Shown: positions 54,275 through 61,895 of the stretch, piece by piece
Numbering within the stretch: the first letter of the stretch is position 1
Layout: each line of letters begins with the position of its first letter
Assembly: GCA_964609625.1 (NCBI GenBank)
Contig: CAZSRS010000009.1
Span: forward strand, 57,303 to 121,302
Length of the DNA stretch: 64,000 nt
Origin: G963674665 sp964609625
GTDB taxonomy: Bacteria; Desulfobacterota; Desulfovibrionia; Desulfovibrionales; Desulfovibrionaceae
Direction of reading: 5' to 3'
Notes under the pieces: model-generated
The model's input: the letters and a program-made list of their open reading frames with translations, nothing else
Database searches by the model: none
Told to the model about the DNA's origin: nothing
Program-made: the position numbers and the translations under genes

Positions 54275-55018
54275 ATGCCGACGGATTCCCGGAAACACAC
54301 TCCTACAGAACCTATGCTGCTGGTCACGGCCACGGCCATGGAGATGCGCGCCGCGTTGCGCTCCCTGGCCGGGAAGGGGGAGGTGCCTGAACTGCACGAG
54401 GGCGAGGTGGCGCGCCTCGGCCTGCCCGGGCGCGAACTGCTGCTGCTGGTTACAGGCGTGGGGCCGTTGAACGCGGCCTATGCCCTGGGGCGTGTACTGG
54501 GCGCGCATGAGGTTGCCGGGGTCTCGAACCTGGGCATAGCCGGCAGCTTCGTGCCCAAGCGCCTCGGCCTGGGCGCGGCGGCAGTGGCTTCAGCCGAGAT
54601 ATTCCCGGACTACGGCGTGGATGTCGCGGGCATGGTAGATGCCCGGGCCGTGGGCCTGGCCCAGGCCAGGGACGGGGAGCGCGGCGTCTGGGAACGCCTG
54701 GACCTGCTCCCACGGGAAGCGGCTCGGGTCATGGGCCTGGACGTCTCGGGCCTGGTCGAGGCGGTGTTTCTCACCAGCGGCAGGGTCAGCGGCGACAGGG
54801 TGCGCGCCGCCGAACTGCACACCCGCCACGGCGCGGAGCTGGAAAACATGGAAGGCTTTGCCCTGGCCCTGGGCTGCCTGCGCGCCGGAGTGCCGTTCCT
54901 GGAGTTGCGCACGGTCTCCAACCCGGCCGGGGAGCGCGACAAGGCCGGCTGGGACTTCCGCCTGGCCCTGGACAACCTGGGCGCGGCGTGCGGCCGAATG
55001 ATGGCACGGATTCCCTGA
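54275..55018 (+). CDS. mqnB: Futalosine hydrolase
   Basis: This is a nucleosidase of about 247 residues of the purine-nucleoside phosphorylase/MTA nucleosidase fold. It removes hypoxanthine from futalosine. It opens with LLVTATAMEMRAALRSL and has LLVTGVGPLNAAYALG, NLGIAGSF, the catalytic ENMEGFALALGC and LRTVSNPAGERD. The start is probably ATG 54275; the homologous region begins at the ATG 54314, so a shorter form is possible. It lies 14 bases after the deaminase gene and ends the operon. A strong inverted repeat follows. Confidence 0.92.
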   Translation: MPTDSRKHTPTEPMLLVTATAMEMRAALRSLAGKGEVPELHEGEVARLGLPGRELLLLVTGVGPLNAAYALGRVLGAHEVAGVSNLGIAGSFVPKRLGLGAAAVASAEIFPDYGVDVAGMVDARAVGLAQARDGERGVWERLDLLPREAARVMGLDVSGLVEAVFLTSGRVSGDRVRAAELHTRHGAELENMEGFALALGCLRAGVPFLELRTVSNPAGERDKAGWDFRLALDNLGAACGRMMARIP

Positions 55019-55046
55019 TTGCGTTGCCCCTACCTTGACGTTTCAA

Positions 55047-55082
55047 GGCGGGTTGGCAAGAGCACGCTCTTGCCAACCCGCC
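55047..55082. terminator. Perfect 17-base inverted repeat between convergent genes
   Basis: GGCGGGTTGGCAAGAGC and its exact complement are separated by two bases, forming a very stable hairpin. It lies 28 bases after the mqnB stop and 28 bases before the stop of the convergent permease gene. No long T-run flanks it on either strand, so it may act as a weak bidirectional terminator or protect both 3' ends. Confidence 0.6.
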
Positions 55083-55109
55083 TATCCGGTTGACGCTTCG
55101 CGAAGATCC

Positions 55110-56096
55110 TCAATCAGCCACGGCTTCTGCTTCTTGAACAGTGCCAAAGACGACATCCGTGAATTTCACATACCACGCCGCGGACTGCACCTGGATAACG
55201 TAGGCCACGGCGACCACCAGCGCCGCGTCGGCGCCCTGACTCCCGAAGGCGTTCATGGATATGGCCAAGGCAATCGAAAGGTTGCGCATTGCCGATCCGT
55301 AGACCATGGCGATGGCGTCCCCCCGAGGCAGCATTGCCCTACCCACCACGGTGCTGAGGAGGAAGTTGAGCGCGTAGAGCATGACCAGGGGCATGAACAG
55401 ATACAGCAACAACTCCGGCGAAGACACGATGGTCCGGGCCTTGAGTGCCAGGGCCACAAAGACGATGCCCAGCACCCCGACCATGGAAAGGGCGGGAAAC
55501 TTGGGAGCGAGAGTCTTGGTAAAGGCCTGCTGCCCGTAGCGCGATACGAGAATCCGCTGGGTTGCGTAGCCAAGGAGCATGGGCAGGAACACGATGAGCA
55601 CGATCTGCCTGAAGACGGCATTCATGCCCACATCGATGCTCGCGCCGAGCAGCGCCTTGGCATACAGGGGTGTTGCCAGACTTCCGACGACAAGGCCGAG
55701 CAGGGTGATCTTCACCGCGGCGGCCACATTGCCCCGAGCGAATCCGGTCCAGGAGATGGTCATGCCGCTTGTGGGAACAAGGCCGGCCAGCAGCAGGCCC
55801 AACGCCAGATAGGGGCGGTCGGGAAAAAACATCTGCCCGACGCCATAGGCCAGGAAGGGGATGACACCGAAGTTCAGCAGATGTGTCAGAACCAGGGGCT
55901 TGAGGTCTCCACCGGAGAATACCGAGCGCACCTTCAGCGTCACCATCATGGGGTAGACCATGAGGAAGGTGAACGGCACGATCATGTAGTGTAGCCATGC
56001 GACAGGCCCCGTGGATCCATAGAGAAATCCGAGCACCATCATCACGGGGATGGAAAGGGTCAGGTTGGTGACGAACTGTTTCAGTCTGAGAAGCAT
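55110..56096 (-). CDS. Bile acid:sodium symporter/ACR3-like permease
   Basis: This 328-residue membrane protein has about ten hydrophobic helices and the layout of the BASS/ACR3 superfamily. It includes the conserved LAGLVPTSGMTISWTGFARG segment, where arsenite exporters of the ACR3 type normally have a cysteine (PCTAM-like), and a second crossing motif (AMRNLSIALAISMNAFG). The missing cysteine argues against a typical arsenite pump. The ATG at 56096 has AAGGA upstream. It is the third gene of an operon after a zinc-ribbon protein and a DsrE-family protein, downstream of an FNR-type site. A sulfur oxyanion or other organic anion is a plausible substrate, by context only. Confidence 0.83.
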   Translation of the reverse strand: MLLRLKQFVTNLTLSIPVMMVLGFLYGSTGPVAWLHYMIVPFTFLMVYPMMVTLKVRSVFSGGDLKPLVLTHLLNFGVIPFLAYGVGQMFFPDRPYLALGLLLAGLVPTSGMTISWTGFARGNVAAAVKITLLGLVVGSLATPLYAKALLGASIDVGMNAVFRQIVLIVFLPMLLGYATQRILVSRYGQQAFTKTLAPKFPALSMVGVLGIVFVALALKARTIVSSPELLLYLFMPLVMLYALNFLLSTVVGRAMLPRGDAIAMVYGSAMRNLSIALAISMNAFGSQGADAALVVAVAYVIQVQSAAWYVKFTDVVFGTVQEAEAVAD

Positions 56097-56110
56097 ATGT
56101 GTATTCCTTG

Positions 56111-56470
56111 TCACAGGGTCCAGGTATTCCAGCCGGCCTCGTTGCGGCGGATGCATTCGACACCTTTTTCCAGGCGCCAGCCCGCGGGCAGGTCCTGCTC
56201 CGTAATGCCGCGTGCCTTGGCGCACGGCAGGCAGACCATGACCTCCACCTTGAAGTCCAGCAGAACCTGTAAATACTGCATCAGGGTATCTCCGGTGGCC
56301 GCGGCGATATTGCCGGCAAGCACCATGTTATGCAGATAGACGGCATCGTCCACCAGGAACACAGAAACCTCGTGTCCTTCCTCAACGGCCCGGCAGGCGA
56401 ACATCATGGCCCTTGTGGTACGTACCGGGTGCTCGGGGCCGGTCATGATGATGAATTGGTATTTGCTCAT
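56111..56470 (-). CDS. DsrE-family protein
   Basis: This is a 119-residue cytoplasmic protein with a DsrE/YchN-like fold: FIIMTGPEHPVRTTRAMMFA, EEGHEVSVFLVDDAVYLHN, LDFKVEVMVCLPCAKARGI. The paired cysteines in CLPCAKARG occupy the position of the active or sulfur-carrying cysteine in DsrE-type proteins. Members take part in sulfur relay or bind small molecules. It is placed between the zinc-ribbon gene (eight-base gap) and the permease gene (14-base gap). Confidence 0.85.
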   Translation of the reverse strand: MSKYQFIIMTGPEHPVRTTRAMMFACRAVEEGHEVSVFLVDDAVYLHNMVLAGNIAAATGDTLMQYLQVLLDFKVEVMVCLPCAKARGITEQDLPAGWRLEKGVECIRRNEAGWNTWTL

Positions 56471-56478
56471 TCCCTGTC

Positions 56479-56700
56479 CTATTCGTTACCGGATGCCCCG
56501 AGTTCAATGGACCTGCAATCAGGTTGTGAACAGCACGGGGCGTTTTCTGTTTTGTAGGCAAGTATGCCATCTCGCACGGGTTCGACGATGAAACGCTTGT
56601 CACAGCAGCTGCAAACGGTGTAAACGGGTGTGTAATTACCCGGGTGATCGACCTGCTGGTCGGACCGACAATAGGGGCAATTGACGAGTAGCGTTGCCAT
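56479..56700 (-). CDS. Small zinc-ribbon-like cysteine-rich protein
   Basis: This 73-residue protein carries CPYC at residues 8-11 and CSCC at 30-33, a likely zinc or iron ribbon. A second cluster lies in the tail (CCSQPDC, residues 56-62). The start at 56700 is fixed by AAGGAGG eight bases upstream. It is the first gene of the leftward operon facing the FNR-type regulator. No family name is recognised. The extra C-terminal cysteines could bind metal or act in thiol chemistry with the DsrE partner. Confidence 0.8.
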   Translation of the reverse strand: MATLLVNCPYCRSDQQVDHPGNYTPVYTVCSCCDKRFIVEPVRDGILAYKTENAPCCSQPDCRSIELGASGNE

Positions 56701-56764
56701 GGAATTCCTCCTTGGGTAGATGTTGCCATTGCCTGTATACTGCCCCCGAGTGCATTCCGCCGCA

Positions 56765-56778
56765 TTGATCGCAATCAA
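56765..56778. promoter_or_regulatory. Perfect FNR-type box TTGAT-CGCA-ATCAA
   Basis: The site matches the FNR consensus TTGAT-N4-ATCAA at all ten positions. Leftward, a TATACA (56734-56739) lies about where a class II activated -10 would be, putting the box near -43 of the zinc-ribbon/DsrE/permease operon. Rightward, the box is 26 bases before the regulator's ATG, which suits autoregulation. Confidence 0.82.
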
Positions 56779-56803
56779 GAAAGGATGGCTTGTACGAGTG
56801 AAC

Positions 56804-57481
56804 ATGAGCGAACGGGACATGGTGGCGGCAATCAAAAGCCTGGGCATCTTTTCCATGCTCAGCGAGGAACAGGTCCGCAACCTTGCAAGGGAGGCCGCGG
56901 TCCATGAAATCCCCAAGGACGGCCTCTACATATCGGAGGAGAGTACTGCACGGGGCATGCATGTGCTGCTTTCGGGCAAGGTCAAGCTTTTCAAGATGTC
57001 GCAAGAGGGGCGGGAGCAGACCATTTTCATTTTCACCCCAGGCGAACCGTTCTGCCTCTGCCACGTGTTCTCGGACGGCCCGATACCCGCAAGCATCGCC
57101 GCGCTGGAGAACAGCCGTATCCTTGTGGTCACGCCCGCGGGGTTTGCGAGGCTCTCACATGAGGACCCCGCGCTGCTGCTGGTCATACTCCGGGTCATGT
57201 CCCGCCGGCTGAAGGATGCCATGACCCTGATCGAGTCCCTTTCCCTGCGCTCCGTGCCCTCTCGTCTGGCGGACTATCTTCTGACCCATGGGCAGGGAGG
57301 TCGTCTGGACCTTGGCTTCACCCATCGCGAATTCGCCAAATTCATGGGCATAACGCCGGAAGCCCTGTCCAGGACCTTGAAACGCATGTCCGAGGCGGGT
57401 CTGGTGCGGGTGGAGGGCAGCCGCATCAATCTGCTGGACATGGCGGCGTTGCAGGAGTGTAGAAACACCGGCGTTCTTTGA
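56804..57481 (+). CDS. Crp/Fnr family transcriptional regulator
   Basis: This is a 225-residue regulator with a cyclic-nucleotide-type beta-roll (residues 20-125; ESTARGMHVLLSGKVKLFK), a long dimer helix and a C-terminal winged helix (FTHREFAKFMGITPEALSRTLKRMSEAGLV). The recognition helix has E-x-x-S-R (EALSR), the same pattern FNR uses to read TTGAT, which agrees with the box 26 bases upstream. It lacks FNR's N-terminal cysteine cluster; the only sensor-domain cysteines are in FCLCH. Oxygen sensing by an FNR-style iron-sulfur cluster is thus unlikely. The ATG at 56804 is preferred; a GTG two codons earlier is possible. Confidence 0.92.
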   Translation: MSERDMVAAIKSLGIFSMLSEEQVRNLAREAAVHEIPKDGLYISEESTARGMHVLLSGKVKLFKMSQEGREQTIFIFTPGEPFCLCHVFSDGPIPASIAALENSRILVVTPAGFARLSHEDPALLLVILRVMSRRLKDAMTLIESLSLRSVPSRLADYLLTHGQGGRLDLGFTHREFAKFMGITPEALSRTLKRMSEAGLVRVEGSRINLLDMAALQECRNTGVL

Positions 57482-57809
57482 GGCGGTACCCCTGGCTGTA
57501 TCCAAACGGGGTAATACTCCGTGGGATCCGCCGAAAAGGCTTTCCCCAACCTTGCAGCTCCATGACTTCGTCCTCCAGGGGACATCCCTTGCAAGCCCTG
57601 CCCTTGCCCTGGCCATGGACAACCTGGACGCGGTCTGGGTCGGTTATTGGCATGTTCTCGTGGAATATCCTTCTTGGCACAGGAGGGCTGTCAACGCGAG
57701 TCCAAGTCTCCGCATCCTAAATAAATGCAACATGGGGTGCATTCGGGCTTGACTTTTTCAAATATGCGATTCAAATTAGTGTTTGAAAGTCAATGTGTCC
57801 GAGGGGATC
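57482..57809. other. Intergenic region upstream of efflux operon
   Basis: The left 240 bases contain no gene I can support. A leftward 84-codon frame (57426-57680) shows no family resemblance, although it has a CKGCPLEDEV stretch. The right 60 bases are AT-rich and carry the promoter and operator of the TetR-efflux operon. Confidence 0.5.
57749..57793 (+). promoter_or_regulatory. Promoter with nested inverted repeats, efflux operon operator
   Basis: TTGACT (57749-57754) can serve as -35. TTCAAA occurs at 57757-57762 and 57770-57775, and its complement TTTGAA at 57782-57787, forming TTCAAA-N6-TTTGAA. An outer pair, TTGACTTT (57749-57756) and AAAGTCAA (57786-57793), encloses it. Such symmetry 20 bases before the tetR start suggests an autoregulated TetR operator. 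Confidence 0.62.
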
Positions 57810-58451
57810 ATGCTCAGGAAGAAAACAGCCGTGACCAAGGAAAAGCTGCTAGCCGCGGCGAGTGACGTATTTGTCGGGAAAGGCTTCAAGAACGCGACCA
57901 TCGCGGAAATCTGCAAGCGTGCCGGGGCAAATATCGCCGCTGTGAACTATTACTTCGGCAGCAAGGAATCCCTGTACCAGGAGGCGTGGCGGCAGTCCTT
58001 CGCCGAATCCGTCAGGGCGCATCCGCATGACGGAGGCGTGAGCCCGGACGCGCCCCCGGAGGAACGCTTGCGGGGGCGGGTGAAGGCCTTCATGGCGCGG
58101 ATCGCCGATCCCGACAACCGGGACTTCTTCATCTCCCAGATGGAAATGGTCAATCCCACGGGTCTGCTGCAAGAGGTCATGCAGGCGGAGTTGATCCCGC
58201 TGCGTGAGAATACACTGGCCTTGGTGCGCGAACTGCTCGGACCAGGGGCGGACGAACGGAGCGTCGTGTACTGCGAGACATGCATCATCAGTATGTGTTG
58301 CCATCCCGCGCTGTTGCACAGGATTCGTCAAAGGGCGAACAAGAACGACATGCCCGTGTTCATCGACGACCTGGACGCATTCGCCGAGCACGTGGTGCGG
58401 TTCGCCCTGGCCGGCATCGACGCCGTGCGTGGGCGGGGCTGGCAGGCATGA
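57810..58451 (+). CDS. TetR family repressor, CecR-type (DUF1956)
   Basis: This 213-residue protein has a TetR helix-turn-helix (KLLAAASDVFVGKGFKNATI, then ICKRAGANIAAVNYYFGSKES). The C-terminal domain resembles the CecR/YbiH class (DUF1956), which in E. coli controls an ABC efflux operon. The start at 57810 has GAGGGGA upstream. Its stop overlaps the outer-membrane protein gene (ATGA), so regulator and pump are one transcript. The nested repeats at 57749-57793 are the likely operator. Confidence 0.9.
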   Translation: MLRKKTAVTKEKLLAAASDVFVGKGFKNATIAEICKRAGANIAAVNYYFGSKESLYQEAWRQSFAESVRAHPHDGGVSPDAPPEERLRGRVKAFMARIADPDNRDFFISQMEMVNPTGLLQEVMQAELIPLRENTLALVRELLGPGADERSVVYCETCIISMCCHPALLHRIRQRANKNDMPVFIDDLDAFAEHVVRFALAGIDAVRGRGWQA

Positions 58452-59905
58452 GCCTCTTCCGGGTTTTGGCGAAGATGCGCCCCCTGCTGTTCTGCGCGCT
58501 GCTGTATCTCACGGCGTGCGCCATGGTCGGCCCGGACTACGCACCGCCGATAATGGAAGTTCCCACGGACTGGAGCCGTCTCGAGGCGGACACCGGCGCG
58601 GTGGAGGAAGACCCTTCCGGCGAGGGTTACAGCATGTGGTGGCGGCATCTGGACGACCCGCTGCTGTCAGAACTGGTGGCCGAGGCCATGCGGGCGAACC
58701 CGGACATGCGCGGCGCCCTGGCCAAGTTGCGGGCGGCGCGTGCCCGGACCACGGTGGCCACCGCGGCATTCTACCCCGAGGTGACGGCATCGGGTTCCGC
58801 GAGCCGCACCCACGTGAGCGAAGAGGGTGGCGACAGCACGAGGGAATTGTTCAGCGCGGGTTTCGACGCCTCCTGGGAGTTCGACGTATTCGGAGGAGTG
58901 CGCCGGGGCAGGGAGGCGGCCGAGGCTGATTACGAGGCGTCCGTGGCTGAGTTGTACGACGTCCGCGTTACCCTGGCCGCCGAAGTGGCGTTGAATTATG
59001 TTGAAGTGCGGGCGTTGCAGATACGCATCGGCATCACCAGGGACAATCTGGCCAGCCAGGCGGAAACCCTGCAACTCACGGAATGGCGGGCCCAGGCCGG
59101 GCTCGTCAGCATCCAGGACGTGGAGCAGGCGCGCGGCACCATGGAGCAGACCCGTGCCGGCATACCCAGCCTGGAGATCAGCCTGGCGGAGGCGGAGCAC
59201 CGGCTGGACATTCTACTTGGGCGTCCGCCCGGAGCGTTGCATGCGCGTCTTGCCGCTCCCGGGGACCTCCCTCGGGTGCCCGATACAATCGCCGTGGGCA
59301 TACCGGCCGACATCCTGCGCCGGCGGCCCGATATCAGGGCTGCGGAGCGCACGCTGGCCGCGGAAACCGCCAGGGTGGGCGTGGCCGAGGCGGCCCGCTA
59401 CCCCAGCTTCAAGCTCTCCGGCTCCATCGGTCTTGAAGTCTTGACCCTTGCCGCGCTGGGCACCAGCAGCACGCTCACCTCGGTGCTGCTCGCCGGCGTG
59501 ACCGCGCCGATATTCGACGCGGGACGTCTGCGCGCCCAGGTGGAGATCCAGGACGCGGTGCGTGAACAGGCCCTGATATCTTATGAACAAGCAGTGCGCG
59601 GTGCACTGCAGGATGTGGAGAACGCGCTGGTGGCGCTGGCACGCAACCGCGAACGAAGCGAGGCTTTGGGCAACGCAGTGGAGGCCGCGCGCAACGCCGC
59701 GTTGTTGGCGCGGCACCGCTACAGTTCCGGGCTGATCGATTTCCAGTCCGTGCTCGACACCGAACGCACCGTGCTCTCCGTGGAAGACAGTCTCGCCAGT
59801 ACCCGTGCCGAGGGCGTGCTGGCGCTCATCCGTCTGTACAAGGCCGTGGGGGGAGGCTGGACGCCGCAGTCCGCACCCGGCACGGCCGGCAAGGGAACCC
59901 GATGA
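58448..59905 (+). CDS. NodT-family outer-membrane efflux lipoprotein
   Basis: This is a 485-residue TolC-like channel with a lipoprotein signal peptide (LLFCALLYLTAC, lipobox LTAC) that anchors it to the outer membrane. The two tandem outer-membrane efflux repeats are helical: YSMWWRHLDDPLLSELVAEA, LAAEVALNYVEVRALQ, then GIPADILRRRPDIRAAERTL, the NodT signature. It would be the exit duct of the MacA/MacB-type pump encoded next. The longer frame starting at 58280 overlaps tetR and is not used. Confidence 0.93.
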   Translation: MSLFRVLAKMRPLLFCALLYLTACAMVGPDYAPPIMEVPTDWSRLEADTGAVEEDPSGEGYSMWWRHLDDPLLSELVAEAMRANPDMRGALAKLRAARARTTVATAAFYPEVTASGSASRTHVSEEGGDSTRELFSAGFDASWEFDVFGGVRRGREAAEADYEASVAELYDVRVTLAAEVALNYVEVRALQIRIGITRDNLASQAETLQLTEWRAQAGLVSIQDVEQARGTMEQTRAGIPSLEISLAEAEHRLDILLGRPPGALHARLAAPGDLPRVPDTIAVGIPADILRRRPDIRAAERTLAAETARVGVAEAARYPSFKLSGSIGLEVLTLAALGTSSTLTSVLLAGVTAPIFDAGRLRAQVEIQDAVREQALISYEQAVRGALQDVENALVALARNRERSEALGNAVEAARNAALLARHRYSSGLIDFQSVLDTERTVLSVEDSLASTRAEGVLALIRLYKAVGGGWTPQSAPGTAGKGTR

Positions 59906-61194
59906 TGACACCCAATACGACACAAACCGGCCAGGAGGGCGCCCTGAAGCAACTCCTGGACTCACAAGCGGGGAAACGCTCCAGGAGACGGTGGTTCTGG
60001 CTGGCAGGCGTGCTGGCGGTGATCGCGGGCGCAGCGGCGCTGCTGCTCCCCAGGGGGGAGGATACGGTGGGGGCGCGCTATGTCACCGAGCCGGCTGGCA
60101 TCGGCACGCTGGTGGTCAAGGTTTCGGCCACCGGAAATTTGCAGCCGACCAACCAAGTGGACGTGGGCAGTGAACTCTCCGGCATCGTCGACCAGGTGTT
60201 CGTGGACGTCAACGACACGGTGACCAAGGGGCAGGAGCTGGCCCGTCTCGACCTGGCCAAGCTGCGGGACTCGGTGGCCAAGTCCCGCGCCAATCTCGCC
60301 GCGGCCCAGGCTCAGGTCTTGCAAACCCAGGCAACGTTGGCCGAAGCACGTGCCACCTTCGCGCGCTACAAGCAGGTGGCCGAGCTGTCCGGCGGCAAAG
60401 TGCCCTCGAAAACAGAGATGGATGCCGCCGTGGCCGACGTGAAGCGGGCCGAGGCCAACGAAGCCAGCGCCATGGCCGGCGTTGTCCAGGCAGAGGCCAA
60501 CCTGCAATCGGACGAAACCGATCTGGCCAAGGCCAGCATCCGCTCCCCTTTCGACGGGGTGGTGCTGGTGCGTGACGTGGAGCCGGGGCAGACTGTGGCT
60601 GCCTCGTTTCAGGCGCCTGTGTTGTTCACCCTGGCCGAGGATCTCTCCACCATGGAGTTGCAGGTGGATGTGGACGAGGCCGATGTAGCCCAGGTGCGCG
60701 AGGGGCAGAACGCCACCTTCAGTGTGGACGCCTGGCCCGGCCGCAGGTTCGAGGCGGTCATCACCAGGGTCAGTTACGGCTCCCAGGAAAAGGACAACGT
60801 GATATCCTACCTCACGGTTTTGGCGGTGGACAATGGTGATTTCAGCCTGCGCCCCGGCATGACCGGCACCGCGGAGATCACGACCGCGATCCGGGAGAAC
60901 GCGCTGCTGGTGCCCAATGCCGCGTTGCGCTTCAACCCGGAAACCGGCGCTCCGCCCCAGAAAAAGTCCGGGGGCGGTATCTTGAACTCATTGATGCCTC
61001 GCCCACCGAGCCAGCCGCCCAAAGCCAAGGCGCCGCGTGACGGCACCCCGCGCGTATGGGTCCTGCGCAACGAGCAGCCCACGGCCGTGGAGGTGCGCAC
61101 CGGTATCAGCAACGGCCGACTGACCGAGATCCTCGAGGGGGCGCTCGAAGCGGGTACGCAGGTGATCACCGAGGCCGCGGGCACAGGGTCATGA
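59902..61194 (+). CDS. MacA-like periplasmic adaptor (membrane fusion protein)
   Basis: This is a 430-residue adaptor with an N-terminal membrane helix (about 31-50, WLAGVLAVIAGAAALLLP). A lipoyl-like half (VKVSATGNLQPTNQVDVG), an alpha-helical hairpin (about 105-200, rich in Ala and Glu), the second lipoyl half (IRSPFDGVVLVRDVEPGQTV) and a beta-barrel (DVDEADVAQVREGQNATF) follow. MacA links an ABC exporter to a TolC-type duct. There is an inserted proline- and lysine-rich segment near residues 350-380. It overlaps the genes on both sides by four bases. Confidence 0.92.
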   Translation: MMTPNTTQTGQEGALKQLLDSQAGKRSRRRWFWLAGVLAVIAGAAALLLPRGEDTVGARYVTEPAGIGTLVVKVSATGNLQPTNQVDVGSELSGIVDQVFVDVNDTVTKGQELARLDLAKLRDSVAKSRANLAAAQAQVLQTQATLAEARATFARYKQVAELSGGKVPSKTEMDAAVADVKRAEANEASAMAGVVQAEANLQSDETDLAKASIRSPFDGVVLVRDVEPGQTVAASFQAPVLFTLAEDLSTMELQVDVDEADVAQVREGQNATFSVDAWPGRRFEAVITRVSYGSQEKDNVISYLTVLAVDNGDFSLRPGMTGTAEITTAIRENALLVPNAALRFNPETGAPPQKKSGGGILNSLMPRPPSQPPKAKAPRDGTPRVWVLRNEQPTAVEVRTGISNGRLTEILEGALEAGTQVITEAAGTGS

Positions 61195-61895
61195 CCGATA
61201 CGGCGCTCATCAGACTGTCCGGAATCACCAAGGTCTACGGCCGCGGGCATGCCGCCTTCCAGGCCCTGCGAGGCATCGACCTGGACATCGATTCAGGAGA
61301 ATTCGTGGCCATCATGGGCTCCAGCGGTTCGGGCAAGTCCACCACCATGAACATTCTCGGCTGTCTGGACACGCCTACAACCGGCAGTTTCCTGTTCCAG
61401 GGCGTGCCCGTGCAGCAGCTGTCGCGCGATCAACGCGCGCTGTTGCGGCGGCACTTCCTGGGCTTCGTATTCCAGGGCTTCAACCTGCTGGCGCGGACCA
61501 CCGCGTTGGAAAACGTGGAGTTGCCCCTGATCTATCGCGGGGAGCCAGCGGCAGCCCGCCATGCCGCTGCCCGTGCGGCCCTGGGACAAGTCGGCCTGCA
61601 GGGCTGGGAGCACCACACCCCAGCCGAACTCTCCGGGGGGCAGCAACAGCGCGTGGCCATCGCCCGGGCCATCGTCACCTCGCCGGCCGTGCTCCTGGCT
61701 GACGAACCCACGGGAAACCTGGACACGGTCACGAGCCGTGAAATCATGGAACTGCTCCAGTCCTTCAACCGCGAACAGGGGCTCACGGTGATCATGGTCA
61801 CCCACGAAGCGGACATGGCCGCCTATGCCAAACGCGTCATCCGCTTTGTCGACGGCCGGGTGGACAGCGACAAGGGCAACGGAGGGGCGCACTGA
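61191..61895 (+). CDS. MacB-type ABC transporter ATP-binding protein
   Basis: This 234-residue ATPase has Walker A GSSGSGKST, Q-loop VFQGFNLL, signature LSGGQQQRVAIARAI, Walker B VLLADEPTGNLD and a switch histidine in VMVTHEADM. In E. coli MacB the ATPase and permease are one polypeptide; here they are separate genes, as in many LolCDE/MacB relatives. Its stop and the permease start share a base (TGATG). The ATG at 61191 is preferred to an upstream frame that overlaps the adaptor gene. Confidence 0.94.
   Translation: MTDTALIRLSGITKVYGRGHAAFQALRGIDLDIDSGEFVAIMGSSGSGKSTTMNILGCLDTPTTGSFLFQGVPVQQLSRDQRALLRRHFLGFVFQGFNLLARTTALENVELPLIYRGEPAAARHAAARAALGQVGLQGWEHHTPAELSGGQQQRVAIARAIVTSPAVLLADEPTGNLDTVTSREIMELLQSFNREQGLTVIMVTHEADMAAYAKRVIRFVDGRVDSDKGNGGAH

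Noticed and set aside
57426..57680. 84-codon minus-strand frame with CKGCPLEDEV
   Set aside because: It overlaps the end of the regulator gene, has no good ribosome site that I can see and no family resemblance.
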